Below are positions 1 through 7,074 of a stretch of 17,916 bases of DNA, one piece after another. Under the pieces are notes generated by a model that did no database searches, was not told where the DNA came from, and saw nothing but the letters and a program-made list of their open reading frames with translations. Origin of the DNA: an uncultured Rhodospirillales bacterium (GTDB lineage: Bacteria > Pseudomonadota > Alphaproteobacteria > ATCC43930 > CGMCC-115725); the NCBI GenBank assembly GCA_903897565.1, contig CAIUCF010000851.1, positions 1-17,916 of the forward strand. The letters run 5' to 3'. The position numbers and the translations under genes are program-made. Within the stretch, counting starts at the first letter, position 1, and every line of letters starts with the position of its first letter.

Positions 1-1
1 C

Positions 2-1198
2 ATCCTTTACACCTCCGGCACGACCGGCGTACCGAAAGGCGTGGTCCGCGACCATGGTGGCTATGCCGTTGCACTCAACTGGAGCATGGCGAACGTCTTC
101 GATCTCGAGCCCGGCGAGGTGATGTTTACCGCCTCCGACGTCGGCTGGGTCGTCGGGCATTCCTACATCGTCTACGCGCCATTGCTGCGCGGCTGCACCA
201 CGATACTTTACGAGGGCAAGCCGATCGGCACCCCAGACGCCAGTGCGTTCTGGCGCGTGGTCGACGAGCACGCCGTCAACGTCCTGTTCACGGCGCCGAC
301 GGCGTTTCGCGCGATCCGCCGCGAGGACCCGGACGGCAAGTTCATCAAGGCCGCCAAGCGCAGCACCCTGCGGGCGCTCTACCTCGCCGGTGAACGTTGC
401 GACCCGCCGACCCTGCATTGGGCCGAGGAACAACTCGGGATTCCCGTCATCGATAATTGGTGGCAGACCGAGACCGGCTGGCCGATCGCCGCGAATTGTC
501 TCGGCCTCGGTGCGCTGCCGGTCAAAGCGGGTTCACCGGCGCGGGCCACGCCGGGCTGGGACGTCCAGGTTCTAGATGATGCGGGCCATCCGCCGGCACC
601 GGGCGAGATCGGCAACCTGGTCATCAAGCTGCCGCTGCCCCCGGGGGCGCTCACGACCTTCTGGCAGGCCGATGACCGTTTCGTGAAGAGCTGCCTCGAT
701 CATTTTCCCGGTTACTACGCCACGGGGGACGCCGGCGTAATCGACGAAGATGGTTATATCTTCGTGATGACGCGGACCGACGACGTCATCAACGTCGCCG
801 CCCATCGGCTCTCGACCGGCGGGCTCGAGGAGGCGGTCGCCGGGCATCCGGCGGTGGCCGAATGCGCTGTGGTCGGCATCGTCGACGAGATCAAGGGCCA
901 GGTACCACTGTGTCTCGTGACGTTGCGGTCCGGCGAGAACGGCGCCCATGCGACCATCGAGCATGAGGTGTCGCAGCGCATCCGCGACGAAGTCGGGGCC
1001 ATCGCCACGCCCAAGCGGGTGCTGGTCGTCGATCGCCTGCCGAAGACGCGCTCGGGTAAGATTCTGCGCCAATCGATCCGCGGCCTTGCCGATGGCAAGC
1101 CGGTCAAGACCCCGGCGACGATCGAGGATCCGAGCGTGCTGACCGAGATCGAGGCCAGCTTGCGCGAGGCCGGGTTCGGAATCGCCGCCATCGAGTAG
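2..1198 (+). CDS. prpE: Propionyl-CoA synthetase-like acyl-CoA ligase (5' truncated)
   Basis: AMP-forming acyl-CoA synthetase that would activate a short-chain acid, most likely propionate, through an acyl-adenylate to acyl-CoA in the cytoplasm. The reading frame is open from the window edge, so the N-terminal third is missing; 398 residues remain of a family usually near 630. Visible motifs in order: the phosphate-binding loop YTSGTTGVPKGV at the very start, DNWWQTETGWP (adenine and acyl pocket), YATGDAGVIDEDGY with TRTDDVIN (ribose-binding Asp and hinge), and near the C terminus LPKTRSGKILR, whose Lys (codon 1058-1060) is the adenylation lysine controlled by acetylation in this family. The WWQTETGWP and PKTRSGKILRQ segments and the C-terminal ATIEDPSVL resemble PrpE/ACSS3 more than acetate-specific Acs. 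Family membership is firm; propionate as substrate is inferred. A small oddity is AHRLSTGG where relatives usually have GHR. The gene ends at a strong terminator. Confidence 0.88.
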   Translation: MLYTSGTTGVPKGVVRDHGGYAVALNWSMANVFDLEPGEVMFTASDVGWVVGHSYIVYAPLLRGCTTILYEGKPIGTPDASAFWRVVDEHAVNVLFTAPTAFRAIRREDPDGKFIKAAKRSTLRALYLAGERCDPPTLHWAEEQLGIPVIDNWWQTETGWPIAANCLGLGALPVKAGSPARATPGWDVQVLDDAGHPPAPGEIGNLVIKLPLPPGALTTFWQADDRFVKSCLDHFPGYYATGDAGVIDEDGYIFVMTRTDDVINVAAHRLSTGGLEEAVAGHPAVAECAVVGIVDEIKGQVPLCLVTLRSGENGAHATIEHEVSQRIRDEVGAIATPKRVLVVDRLPKTRSGKILRQSIRGLADGKPVKTPATIEDPSVLTEIEASLREAGFGIAAIE

Positions 1199-1221
1199 GG
1201 GCGACGCCCAGGCAGGGGATC

Positions 1222-1260
1222 AAAAAAAGGGCGACGCGGCCTCTGCCAGCGTCGCCCTTT
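1222..1260. terminator. Bidirectional intrinsic terminator between prpE and rne
   Basis: A perfect 12-bp inverted repeat, AAAGGGCGACGC at 1226-1237 and GCGTCGCCCTTT at 1249-1260, encloses an 11-base loop. Seven A's at 1222-1228 form a T run on the minus strand, so the hairpin is a textbook intrinsic terminator for rne. The plus-strand 3' flank TTTCTCGTT is a weaker U tract for prpE. The genes converge here, so one structure plausibly serves both. Confidence 0.9.
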
Positions 1261-1284
1261 CTCGTTGAGCGGTGGAACGTCCCC

Positions 1285-4200
1285 TTAAATCAGGCGACGC
1301 CACCAGCCTTTGCGCGAGCCTTCCGAACTCGTGGATTCGCCGACGATGATCACCTCGGCGCCAGGGGGGGCATTCACGGGTGCCGGCTCGGACTCCGGGG
1401 CAGGGGTCGGGTCGACGGCGACCGGCTCGGTGATGACGGCCGCTTCGACGACGTGCTCGACCGGCGCAGGGACAGGCTCGCTGACCGGTTCCGGCGCGGG
1501 TTCGATCTCCGCCACGGGCGCTTCGACGATATCCGCTGCCGGCGTCTCGGCCGCTGTCGGCTCCGCAACCGCCTTCTTGCGGCTGCGGCGCGGTTTGGCG
1601 GCGGGCGCTTCCGCGGCGACGATTTCGGCCACGTCCGGCGTTGCGGCCTCCGCAACGGCCTCGTCGCCACCCTTGCGGCGGCGCGGGGCACGGCGTTTGG
1701 CCGGCGCTGCGGCCTCTACCGCTTCCACGGCCTCGGCTGCTTCTACCGAGGCTGCGACATCGGCACTCGCCTCGACGACCAGATCGGGGCCGACCGGCGT
1801 GATGTCGGGTGTATCGGTCACGCCGTAGAGGAACGGGCGATCATCGCGGGCGAAGTCTTCTGCAGGGCCGTAGCCGCCAGCGAACTCTTCGGCCTCGCCG
1901 GCGTCGCCGAGCTCGCCTTCGCCGGCCGGCCGTTCGTCACGGGCGTGGCGGCGACCACCGCGGCGACCACGACGCCGACGTCGGCTGTCGCCCTTGGCGT
2001 CGCCCCGTGCTTCGTCCGCGGTTGCGGCGGTCTCGGCGACGGCTTCGGTGGCAATGGCGGGTTCTTCACCCGGCAATTCTTCACCGGCAACGCCCTCTTC
2101 CTCGGCGTCGCCCTCTTCGCCAGCGAGGCTCACGCCATTGGCGTCAAGCTGGCCCTCGCCGGGCGCGCCGCCTTCGCGACCACCCTGGCCGCGACCACGG
2201 CGCCGGCGCCGGCGGCGACGACCCGATGCGTTTGCTGAGTCCGGAGTCGCGGCGCCACCAGCGGATTCGCCGGCTTCACTCTGGCTTTCGACCGCGACCT
2301 CATCCTCGACAACTTCGAAGTCTTCCGGTTCGTCGTCGACCACCACGGGAGCCGCGCTTGGTACCGGCAGAGCCGAGAGTTCGGCCGGCGTAAAGGAGCG
2401 GACGCGATCGAGGCGATAGGCCGGCGGGATCAGTTCGTCATCCTGCTGGATCGTCACCGCGAAGCCGTAGCGCTGTTCGATCTGGCGCAGGCCTTCGCGC
2501 TTCTGGTTGAGGATATAGAGCGCGACATGGGTCGGGATCCACAAGGTGATCTCCGCGGTGCGGCGGCGGATACCCTCTTCTTCGAGCGCGCGCAACGCTA
2601 CCAGTGCCGTCGACTCGGTCGAGCGGATCGTGCCCGTGCCGGTGCAATGCGGGCAGATCTGGGTCGAGGCTTCGATCAGGCTCGGCCGCAGCCGCTGACG
2701 AGACAGCTCGAGCAAGCCGAAGGGGCTGACCCGGCCGAGCTGAATCCGCGCCCGGTCGTTCTTCATCGCGTCCTTGAGGCGGCGCTCGACCGCACCCCGG
2801 TTGCGCGACTCTTCCATATCGATGAAGTCGATGACGATCAGGCCGGCCAGATCGCGCAGGCGCAGCTGGCGGGCAACCTCGTCGGCGGCCTCGAGATTGG
2901 TCTTGGTCGCCGTCTCCTCGATATTACGCTCACGCGTGGAGCGGCCGGAGTTGACGTCGATGGCGACCAGCGCCTCGGTCGGGTTGATGACGATATAGCC
3001 GCCCGAACGCAGCTGCACGGTCGGGTTATGGATCTGGTCGATCTGCTGGTCGATCTGGAAGCGATGGAACAGCGGGATCACGGGATCGCGGTAGGACTTA
3101 ACGCGAGAGGCATGGCTCGGCATGAGCATGCGCATGAAATCCTTGGCGTTGCGGTAGCCCGCCTCGCCTTCGACCAGCACTTCCTCGATGTCGCGGGAGT
3201 AGAGATCGCGGATCGCGCGCTTGATCAGGCTGCCTTCCTCGTAGATGAGGGCGGGCGCCGAAGAGCGCAGCGTCAACTCACGGATATCGTCCCACAGCCG
3301 CAGCAGATACTCGTAGTCGCGATGGATTTCAGCCTTGGAGCGCTCGCTGCCGGCGGTGCGGACGATCACGCCCATGCCGTCCGGAACTGCCAGCTCTTCC
3401 ATCAATTCCTTGAGGCGGCGGCGATCGGTAGTGCTCGTGATCTTGCGAGAGACACCACCGCCACGACCGGCGTTCGGCATCAGCACGCAATATCGTCCGG
3501 CGAGTGAGAGATAGGTCGTCAGGGCCGCGCCCTTGTTGCCGCGCTCTTCCTTGGTGACCTGGATCAGCAGGATCTGGCGGCGCTTGATGACTTCCTGAAT
3601 CTTGTAGTGACGATAGGGGGTCCGCTGGCGGCGGGTGCTGACCTCTTCCATCTCGTCGCCGCCGATGGTCTCGACGGTGGAATTGGCCTCGCTGCGCTCG
3701 ACGAAAACGCCGTCGTCCTCGTCGCCGGATGAGGGCTCGGAACGGCTGCTCTCGGCGAACTCGTCGGTGACGTTGATCGTCTCGGCGGATCCATAGATCG
3801 ACTCGGGCGCCAAGCCTTCGCCACTCGCCTGGGTTCCGGCCTCGTCGCCGCTGCCATAGCCCGACGACTCGTCATTCGACTGGGCGCCGTCGTTGGATTG
3901 GGCGTTGTCGTTCGACTGCGCCGCGTCGTTGGAGCGGGCGTCGTCGTCACGCGAAGAAACGCGTTCGATCCGGGGCGGTTCCTGATCGTCGTCCTCGTCG
4001 CTCATGCGCGCTTCATGGGCGAGCATGGCTTCGCGGTCGCTGACCGGGATTTGATAATAGTCCGGGTGAATTTCGCTGAAGGCGAGGAAACCGTGGCGGT
4101 TGCCGCCATACTCGACGAAGGCCGCCTGGAGCGAAGGCTCTACCCGCGTGACTTTCGCGAGGTAGATATTGCCCTTGATTTGCTTCTTCGTGGAGGATTC

Positions 4201-4290
4201 GAAATCGAATTCTTCGAGCTTGGTACCATTCAAAACCACGACCCGGGTTTCTTCCGGATGGGTGGCATCAATCAACATACGCTTCGACAT
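1285..4290 (-). CDS. rne: Ribonuclease E/G
   Basis: Endoribonuclease of the RNase E/G family, which starts mRNA decay and processes rRNA and tRNA precursors; in alphaproteobacteria it scaffolds the degradosome. The N-terminal half of the S1 domain (about 37-92) is interrupted by an acidic, Ser/Asp/Glu-rich insertion (about 93-225), then resumes. The DNase I-like catalytic region has the two Mg-binding aspartates in AIDVNSGR (D445) and VIDFIDM (D488). The Zn-link CPHC is at 546-549. From about 640 the protein is a low-complexity tail: acidic blocks alternating with Arg-rich blocks at about 691-703, 780-791, 866-873 and 900-906, then a Pro/Glu/Val stretch, ending in GWWRRLI, a C-terminal motif I associate with alphaproteobacterial RNase E. 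The start is supported by GGAG seven bases upstream. At 1001 aa it is of full RNase E size, longer than RNase G. It is monocistronic, with a long leader and a strong terminator. Confidence 0.97.
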   Translation of the reverse strand: MSKRMLIDATHPEETRVVVLNGTKLEEFDFESSTKKQIKGNIYLAKVTRVEPSLQAAFVEYGGNRHGFLAFSEIHPDYYQIPVSDREAMLAHEARMSDEDDDQEPPRIERVSSRDDDARSNDAAQSNDNAQSNDGAQSNDESSGYGSGDEAGTQASGEGLAPESIYGSAETINVTDEFAESSRSEPSSGDEDDGVFVERSEANSTVETIGGDEMEEVSTRRQRTPYRHYKIQEVIKRRQILLIQVTKEERGNKGAALTTYLSLAGRYCVLMPNAGRGGGVSRKITSTTDRRRLKELMEELAVPDGMGVIVRTAGSERSKAEIHRDYEYLLRLWDDIRELTLRSSAPALIYEEGSLIKRAIRDLYSRDIEEVLVEGEAGYRNAKDFMRMLMPSHASRVKSYRDPVIPLFHRFQIDQQIDQIHNPTVQLRSGGYIVINPTEALVAIDVNSGRSTRERNIEETATKTNLEAADEVARQLRLRDLAGLIVIDFIDMEESRNRGAVERRLKDAMKNDRARIQLGRVSPFGLLELSRQRLRPSLIEASTQICPHCTGTGTIRSTESTALVALRALEEEGIRRRTAEITLWIPTHVALYILNQKREGLRQIEQRYGFAVTIQQDDELIPPAYRLDRVRSFTPAELSALPVPSAAPVVVDDEPEDFEVVEDEVAVESQSEAGESAGGAATPDSANASGRRRRRRRRGRGQGGREGGAPGEGQLDANGVSLAGEEGDAEEEGVAGEELPGEEPAIATEAVAETAATADEARGDAKGDSRRRRRGRRGGRRHARDERPAGEGELGDAGEAEEFAGGYGPAEDFARDDRPFLYGVTDTPDITPVGPDLVVEASADVAASVEAAEAVEAVEAAAPAKRRAPRRRKGGDEAVAEAATPDVAEIVAAEAPAAKPRRSRKKAVAEPTAAETPAADIVEAPVAEIEPAPEPVSEPVPAPVEHVVEAAVITEPVAVDPTPAPESEPAPVNAPPGAEVIIVGESTSSEGSRKGWWRRLI
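3871..3942 (-). repeat. 18-bp tandem repeat in rne encoding SNDxAQ
   Basis: Four consecutive 18-bp units begin at 3871, 3889, 3907 and 3925 on the plus strand (GTCATTCGA, GTCGTTGGA, GTCGTTCGA, GTCGTTGGA). On the coding strand they read as SND followed by AAQ, NAQ, GAQ or, in the last copy, ESS. The repeat lies in the acidic insertion that splits the S1 domain. The units have diverged at synonymous positions, so it is not a recent slippage product; copy number could still vary between strains. Confidence 0.85.
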
Positions 4291-4616
4291 ACACTAGTCT
4301 CCGGAGCGCGCCGGCCTCATGCCCTGCGAATAAGCATGGTGGCGCGCCCACAGTTCTGGCGAGTCCCGCGGAACCTGTTGCTACTCTGCCGAACGGTGGA
4401 TCACACCATGACAGGGCTCGGTCCGGTCGCCGCACCCCCGAAAAACTCGGAAGGATGAACTCGACGTTTATTTTCTAGTCCGCTGATACGGATCTGAACG
4501 CCCCTGCTGGTGTCGAGGCGGGGCGCGATAGGGCCTATCTCCTCAACGGTCCAGTGCGACGTCGCCACCGCGGTATCAAGTACCGCCACAGCAATCCACG
4601 AACTTTCGCGACTCCA
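4291..4616 (-). promoter_or_regulatory. Predicted long structured 5' leader of rne
   Basis: If the promoter at 4617-4645 is right, rne has a leader of about 320 nt and no credible gene occupies it. On the coding strand it contains, from the 5' end: a perfect hairpin with 6-bp stem and 5-nt loop (4570-4586), a 6-bp CGCCCC/GGGGCG hairpin (4499-4525), a small TCCG/CGGA hairpin (4479-4492), an A/U-rich GAAAATAAACG stretch near 4465-4476, and a CCGA/TCGG hairpin (4438-4450). The Shine-Dalgarno GGAG sits seven bases before the ATG. Enterobacterial rne has a leader of similar length through which RNase E autoregulates its own mRNA. Autoregulation here is inference from length, hairpins and the A/U-rich site. 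Confidence 0.5.
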
Positions 4617-4645
4617 GAATAGGGGCGGAGGCGGCGGGGGACAAT
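4617..4645 (-). promoter_or_regulatory. Predicted sigma-70-type promoter of rne
   Basis: Read on the minus strand: ATTGTC, 17 bases, then CTATTC, compared with the alphaproteobacterial pattern CTTGAC-N17-CTATAT (four of six in the -35, five of six in the -10). It is the best-spaced match I found upstream of rne, and it gives a start near 4609. The -35 overlaps one arm of an inverted repeat (see 4641-4672). Confidence 0.4.
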
Positions 4646-4672
4646 CACTTTATTGTTGCCCGTGATAATTGT
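4641..4672. promoter_or_regulatory. Imperfect inverted repeat between rne and the MotA-like gene
   Basis: ACAATCAC (4641-4648) faces GTGATAATTGT (4662-4672): the arms are complementary apart from a two-base insertion in the right arm. The local AT content is well above the surroundings. The left arm overlaps the predicted rne -35, so it could be an operator for rne or for the divergent gene. No regulator can be named from the sequence alone. Confidence 0.3.
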
Positions 4673-4889
4673 TACATGGCGGGCCCTCGATTAAGGCGAT
4701 TCCGTGACTTTTGCGAACGGGGTGGTGAAATCATTTTTACCGCCTCCGCCCTTGGGTTAGGCTCGTCGCGAGCTGCCTCGAGGCCGTGCGCCGCCCGCCT
4801 CACGCCGAGGGGATCATCGGACCCTGCCGATGCCGGGTGCCTGGCCGCAGCCCATCTCCCCGATGCCACAAGCGATGGGAACTCGCCGC
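4673..4889. other. Upstream region of the MotA-like gene, no confident element
   Basis: Together with the rne leader this makes roughly 600 bases without a confident gene. I looked for a plus-strand promoter for the MotA/OmpA-like pair and found no good -35/-10 pair. An open frame from the ATG at 4676 runs to 5080 in another phase, but it has no Shine-Dalgarno, reads as low-complexity Ala/Arg/Ser, and overlaps the real gene. The MotA-like frame is open back to 4830, so part of this region could be coding if an upstream ATG is used. Confidence 0.4.
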
Positions 4890-6047
4890 GTGACCAAGCC
4901 TCCGCATTTTCTTGCCCGCATGGGCGTGTTCATCCTGGCGATGCTGGCCATCGCCTATTCTCTGATGCCGGTACTCGAGCCGGCGTTTCGCGCCAATCTC
5001 GTCCTCAACAGCATCATCGCTGCGACCCTGGTGATCGGGATCCTGTCGATCTTCCGGCAAGTCGCGATGCTCGCGCCTGAGGTCGCCTGGATCGAGCGTA
5101 ACCGCCAGGCGGAGCGGCCGAGCCTGTCGGGCAAGCTGCCGCAATTGCTGTCGCCGCTCGCCAATGTGCTGGGTGAGCGCTCGGGTCGCCGGGTGTCGCT
5201 CAGCCCGGTCTCGATGCGGACGTTGCTCGACGGCATCGCGGCGCGGCTCGACGAGCAGCGTGAGACCTCGCGCTACCTGATCGGGGTGTTGGTGTTTCTC
5301 GGCCTGCTCGGCACCTTCTTCGGACTGCTGGTTACCGTGCGTTCGGTCTCCGGCGTGCTCTCGGCACTGTCGGTCGGCAATGGCGACGTCGCAACCGCGA
5401 TGACGCAGCTGAAATCCAGTCTCGGCGCCCCCCTCGAAGGCATGAGCGAGGCCTTCTCCTCGTCGCTGTTCGGCCTCGCCGGTTCGTTGGTACTCGGCTT
5501 CCTCGATCTGCAGGCGGGGCAGGCGCAGAACCGCTTCTTCAACGAGCTCGAGGAATGGCTGTCCGGACTGACGCGGGTCTCGGCCGGTGGCGGCGAGGCG
5601 GGCGAGCAGCCGGTCCCGGCCTTCATCCAGGCCCTGCTCGAGCAGACGGCCGACAGTCTCGATTCGCTGCAGCGCACGATGCTGCGCGGCGAGGAAGGTC
5701 GCGTTGCGGCGAACGAATCGCTGCGCAACCTCTCCGATCGCCTGAGCACCATGACCGAGCAGATGCGGACCGAGCAGAGCGTGCTGCTGCATCTCGCCGA
5801 GGGGCAGAAGGAGTTGCGTGCCGTACTCGCGCGTTTCGCCGAGGCGACGCGGACCGGCGGCAGCATGGACGATGTCACCCGCGAGCATATCCGCAGTATC
5901 GACGGCCATCTGTCGCGTCTCGCGACCGATCTCGTCCATGGTCGCGAGGACCTAGTGCGCGATCTGCGTGGCGAAATCCGGCTGGTTGCCCGCACCATTG
6001 CCGCGGCCAAGCCGGATCAGGGCCCTGCCGAGGATGGGACGAGGTAG
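4890..6047 (+). CDS. MotA/TolQ/ExbB-type proton channel protein
   Basis: Inner-membrane subunit of the MotA/TolQ/ExbB superfamily, probably the channel half of a proton-driven motor with the next gene. Counting from the GTG at 4890 (385 aa), hydrophobic segments lie at about 8-30, 37-55, 128-150 and 190-208. The third carries LGLLGTFFGLL, the small-residue pattern of the MotA/TolQ pore helix. After the fourth segment, about 170 residues form a charged, probably helical cytoplasmic tail. The start is uncertain: ATGs at 4830, 4863 and 4875 lack a ribosome binding site, whereas GTG 4890 has GGGA nine bases ahead and gives the N terminus MTKPPHFLARM. Only five bases separate the stop from the next start, indicating translational coupling. 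No other flagellar, Tol or Ton gene is nearby, so a flagellar role is not supported. The layout also resembles ZorA, but Zorya effectors are absent. Confidence 0.85.
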   Translation: MTKPPHFLARMGVFILAMLAIAYSLMPVLEPAFRANLVLNSIIAATLVIGILSIFRQVAMLAPEVAWIERNRQAERPSLSGKLPQLLSPLANVLGERSGRRVSLSPVSMRTLLDGIAARLDEQRETSRYLIGVLVFLGLLGTFFGLLVTVRSVSGVLSALSVGNGDVATAMTQLKSSLGAPLEGMSEAFSSSLFGLAGSLVLGFLDLQAGQAQNRFFNELEEWLSGLTRVSAGGGEAGEQPVPAFIQALLEQTADSLDSLQRTMLRGEEGRVAANESLRNLSDRLSTMTEQMRTEQSVLLHLAEGQKELRAVLARFAEATRTGGSMDDVTREHIRSIDGHLSRLATDLVHGREDLVRDLRGEIRLVARTIAAAKPDQGPAEDGTR

Positions 6048-6052
6048 GGTAA

Positions 6053-7060
6053 ATGTCGCTCTCCCGCAAGCAGCGGCCATCCTCGATCAATATCTGGCCC
6101 GGCTTCGTTGATGCCCTGACCCAGTTGACGATGGTCCTGGTGTTCGTGCTGCTGATCTTCACGATCGGCCAGTTCTATCTCTCCGGCGCTGTCAGCAATC
6201 AGGACAAGGAAATCCGCAAGCTGACCGCGACCTTGAGCGCGCTGGATTCCATGCTGTCGCTGGAGAAGCGGGAGGACGCGCGGCTGCGGGCCAATGTCGA
6301 CGCGCTGCGCGCAGCGCTGGCGGAAGCGGAGGCGTCCAAGACCAAATTGGCCGATACCCTGGTTGCGACCCAGAACCATGCCACGGCGGCTGAAGGAGAC
6401 CTCGCCGCTGCGCGTGGCCAGGTGCAGGCCCAGGACGCGACCATATCGGCGCTCAATCGCAATATCGATGAGTTGCGTCGACAGCTGACGGCGATCGCTG
6501 CGGCCCTCGAACTTGCCCAGACCAAGGACAAGGCACAAGAGGCGCAGATCGCCGATCTGGGCGCCAAGCTCAACCTGGCGCTCGCCCGCAAGGTCGAGGA
6601 CCTGGCGCGCTACCGTTCGGAATTCTTCGGTCGGCTCAAAGAGATTCTCGGCGACCGCCCCGATGTCCGCGTCGTTGGCGATCGCTTCGTGTTCCAGTCC
6701 GAGGTTCTATTCGCGCTCGGCTCGGCCGATCTCAGTCCAGAGGCGCGCAAGCGGCTGGCGCCGCTGGTCGGCGCGCTGCGGCAGATCAGCGGCGAGATAC
6801 CAACGAGCATCAACTGGATCCTCGAGGTCGACGGCCATACCGACAATCGGCCGATTCTCAAGGGTGCGCGCTATGCCTCGAACTGGGAGCTTTCGACCGC
6901 CCGCGCGGTCTCGGTGGTCGATTACCTTGTCAGCCAGGGCATCCCGGCGCGCCATCTCGCCGCCGCCGGCTTCGGCGAATGGCAACCGCTGGACGGGCAC
7001 GACACCGACGCCGCATTCCAGAAGAACCGCCGCATCGAACTGCGCCTGACCCAGCACTGA
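6053..7060 (+). CDS. MotB/OmpA-type peptidoglycan-binding stator protein
   Basis: Probable partner of the preceding channel protein. A short cytoplasmic N terminus leads into WPGFVDALTQLTMVLVF, one membrane helix at about 20-42, with D20 placed like the proton-binding Asp of MotB and ZorB. A coiled coil rich in Ala, Leu, Glu and Gln follows (about 48-185). The C-terminal OmpA-like domain (about 213-333) shows VDGHTDN, NWELSTARA, AAAGFGEWQP and KNRRIEL, the usual peptidoglycan-binding signatures. The helix then periplasmic domain order means it anchors the complex to the cell wall. The ribosome binding site GAGG lies at the end of the upstream gene. It ends 14 bases before the convergent mutY stop, with no room for a separate terminator. 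The family and the pairing are clear; the work the motor does is unknown. Confidence 0.9.
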   Translation: MSLSRKQRPSSINIWPGFVDALTQLTMVLVFVLLIFTIGQFYLSGAVSNQDKEIRKLTATLSALDSMLSLEKREDARLRANVDALRAALAEAEASKTKLADTLVATQNHATAAEGDLAAARGQVQAQDATISALNRNIDELRRQLTAIAAALELAQTKDKAQEAQIADLGAKLNLALARKVEDLARYRSEFFGRLKEILGDRPDVRVVGDRFVFQSEVLFALGSADLSPEARKRLAPLVGALRQISGEIPTSINWILEVDGHTDNRPILKGARYASNWELSTARAVSVVDYLVSQGIPARHLAAAGFGEWQPLDGHDTDAAFQKNRRIELRLTQH

Positions 7061-7074
7061 CGCAGGAGCCCTCG

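Noticed and set aside
1453..3507. Long plus-strand frames antisense to rne
   Set aside because: They are GC-rich shadows of the rne codons, low in complexity (Arg/Gly/Ala), without ribosome binding sites or recognisable domains.
3871..3942. A CRISPR-like or satellite repeat
   Set aside because: The 18-bp units are contiguous, have no spacers, stay in frame in rne and encode a peptide repeat.
4401..4589. A 62-residue minus-strand frame in the rne leader
   Set aside because: It starts at a GTG within the predicted leader with no convincing ribosome binding site and no recognisable features. A leader peptide cannot be excluded but is not supported.
4676..5080. A 134-residue plus-strand frame overlapping the MotA-like gene
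   Set aside because: It has no ribosome binding site, its composition is compatible with out-of-frame GC-rich DNA, and more than a third of it overlaps the real gene in another phase.
4890..7060. A Zorya anti-phage system
   Set aside because: Only the ZorA/ZorB-like architecture is present. No ZorC, ZorD, ZorE or other effector lies nearby; the next gene is convergent mutY. Housekeeping neighbours on both sides argue against a defence island.
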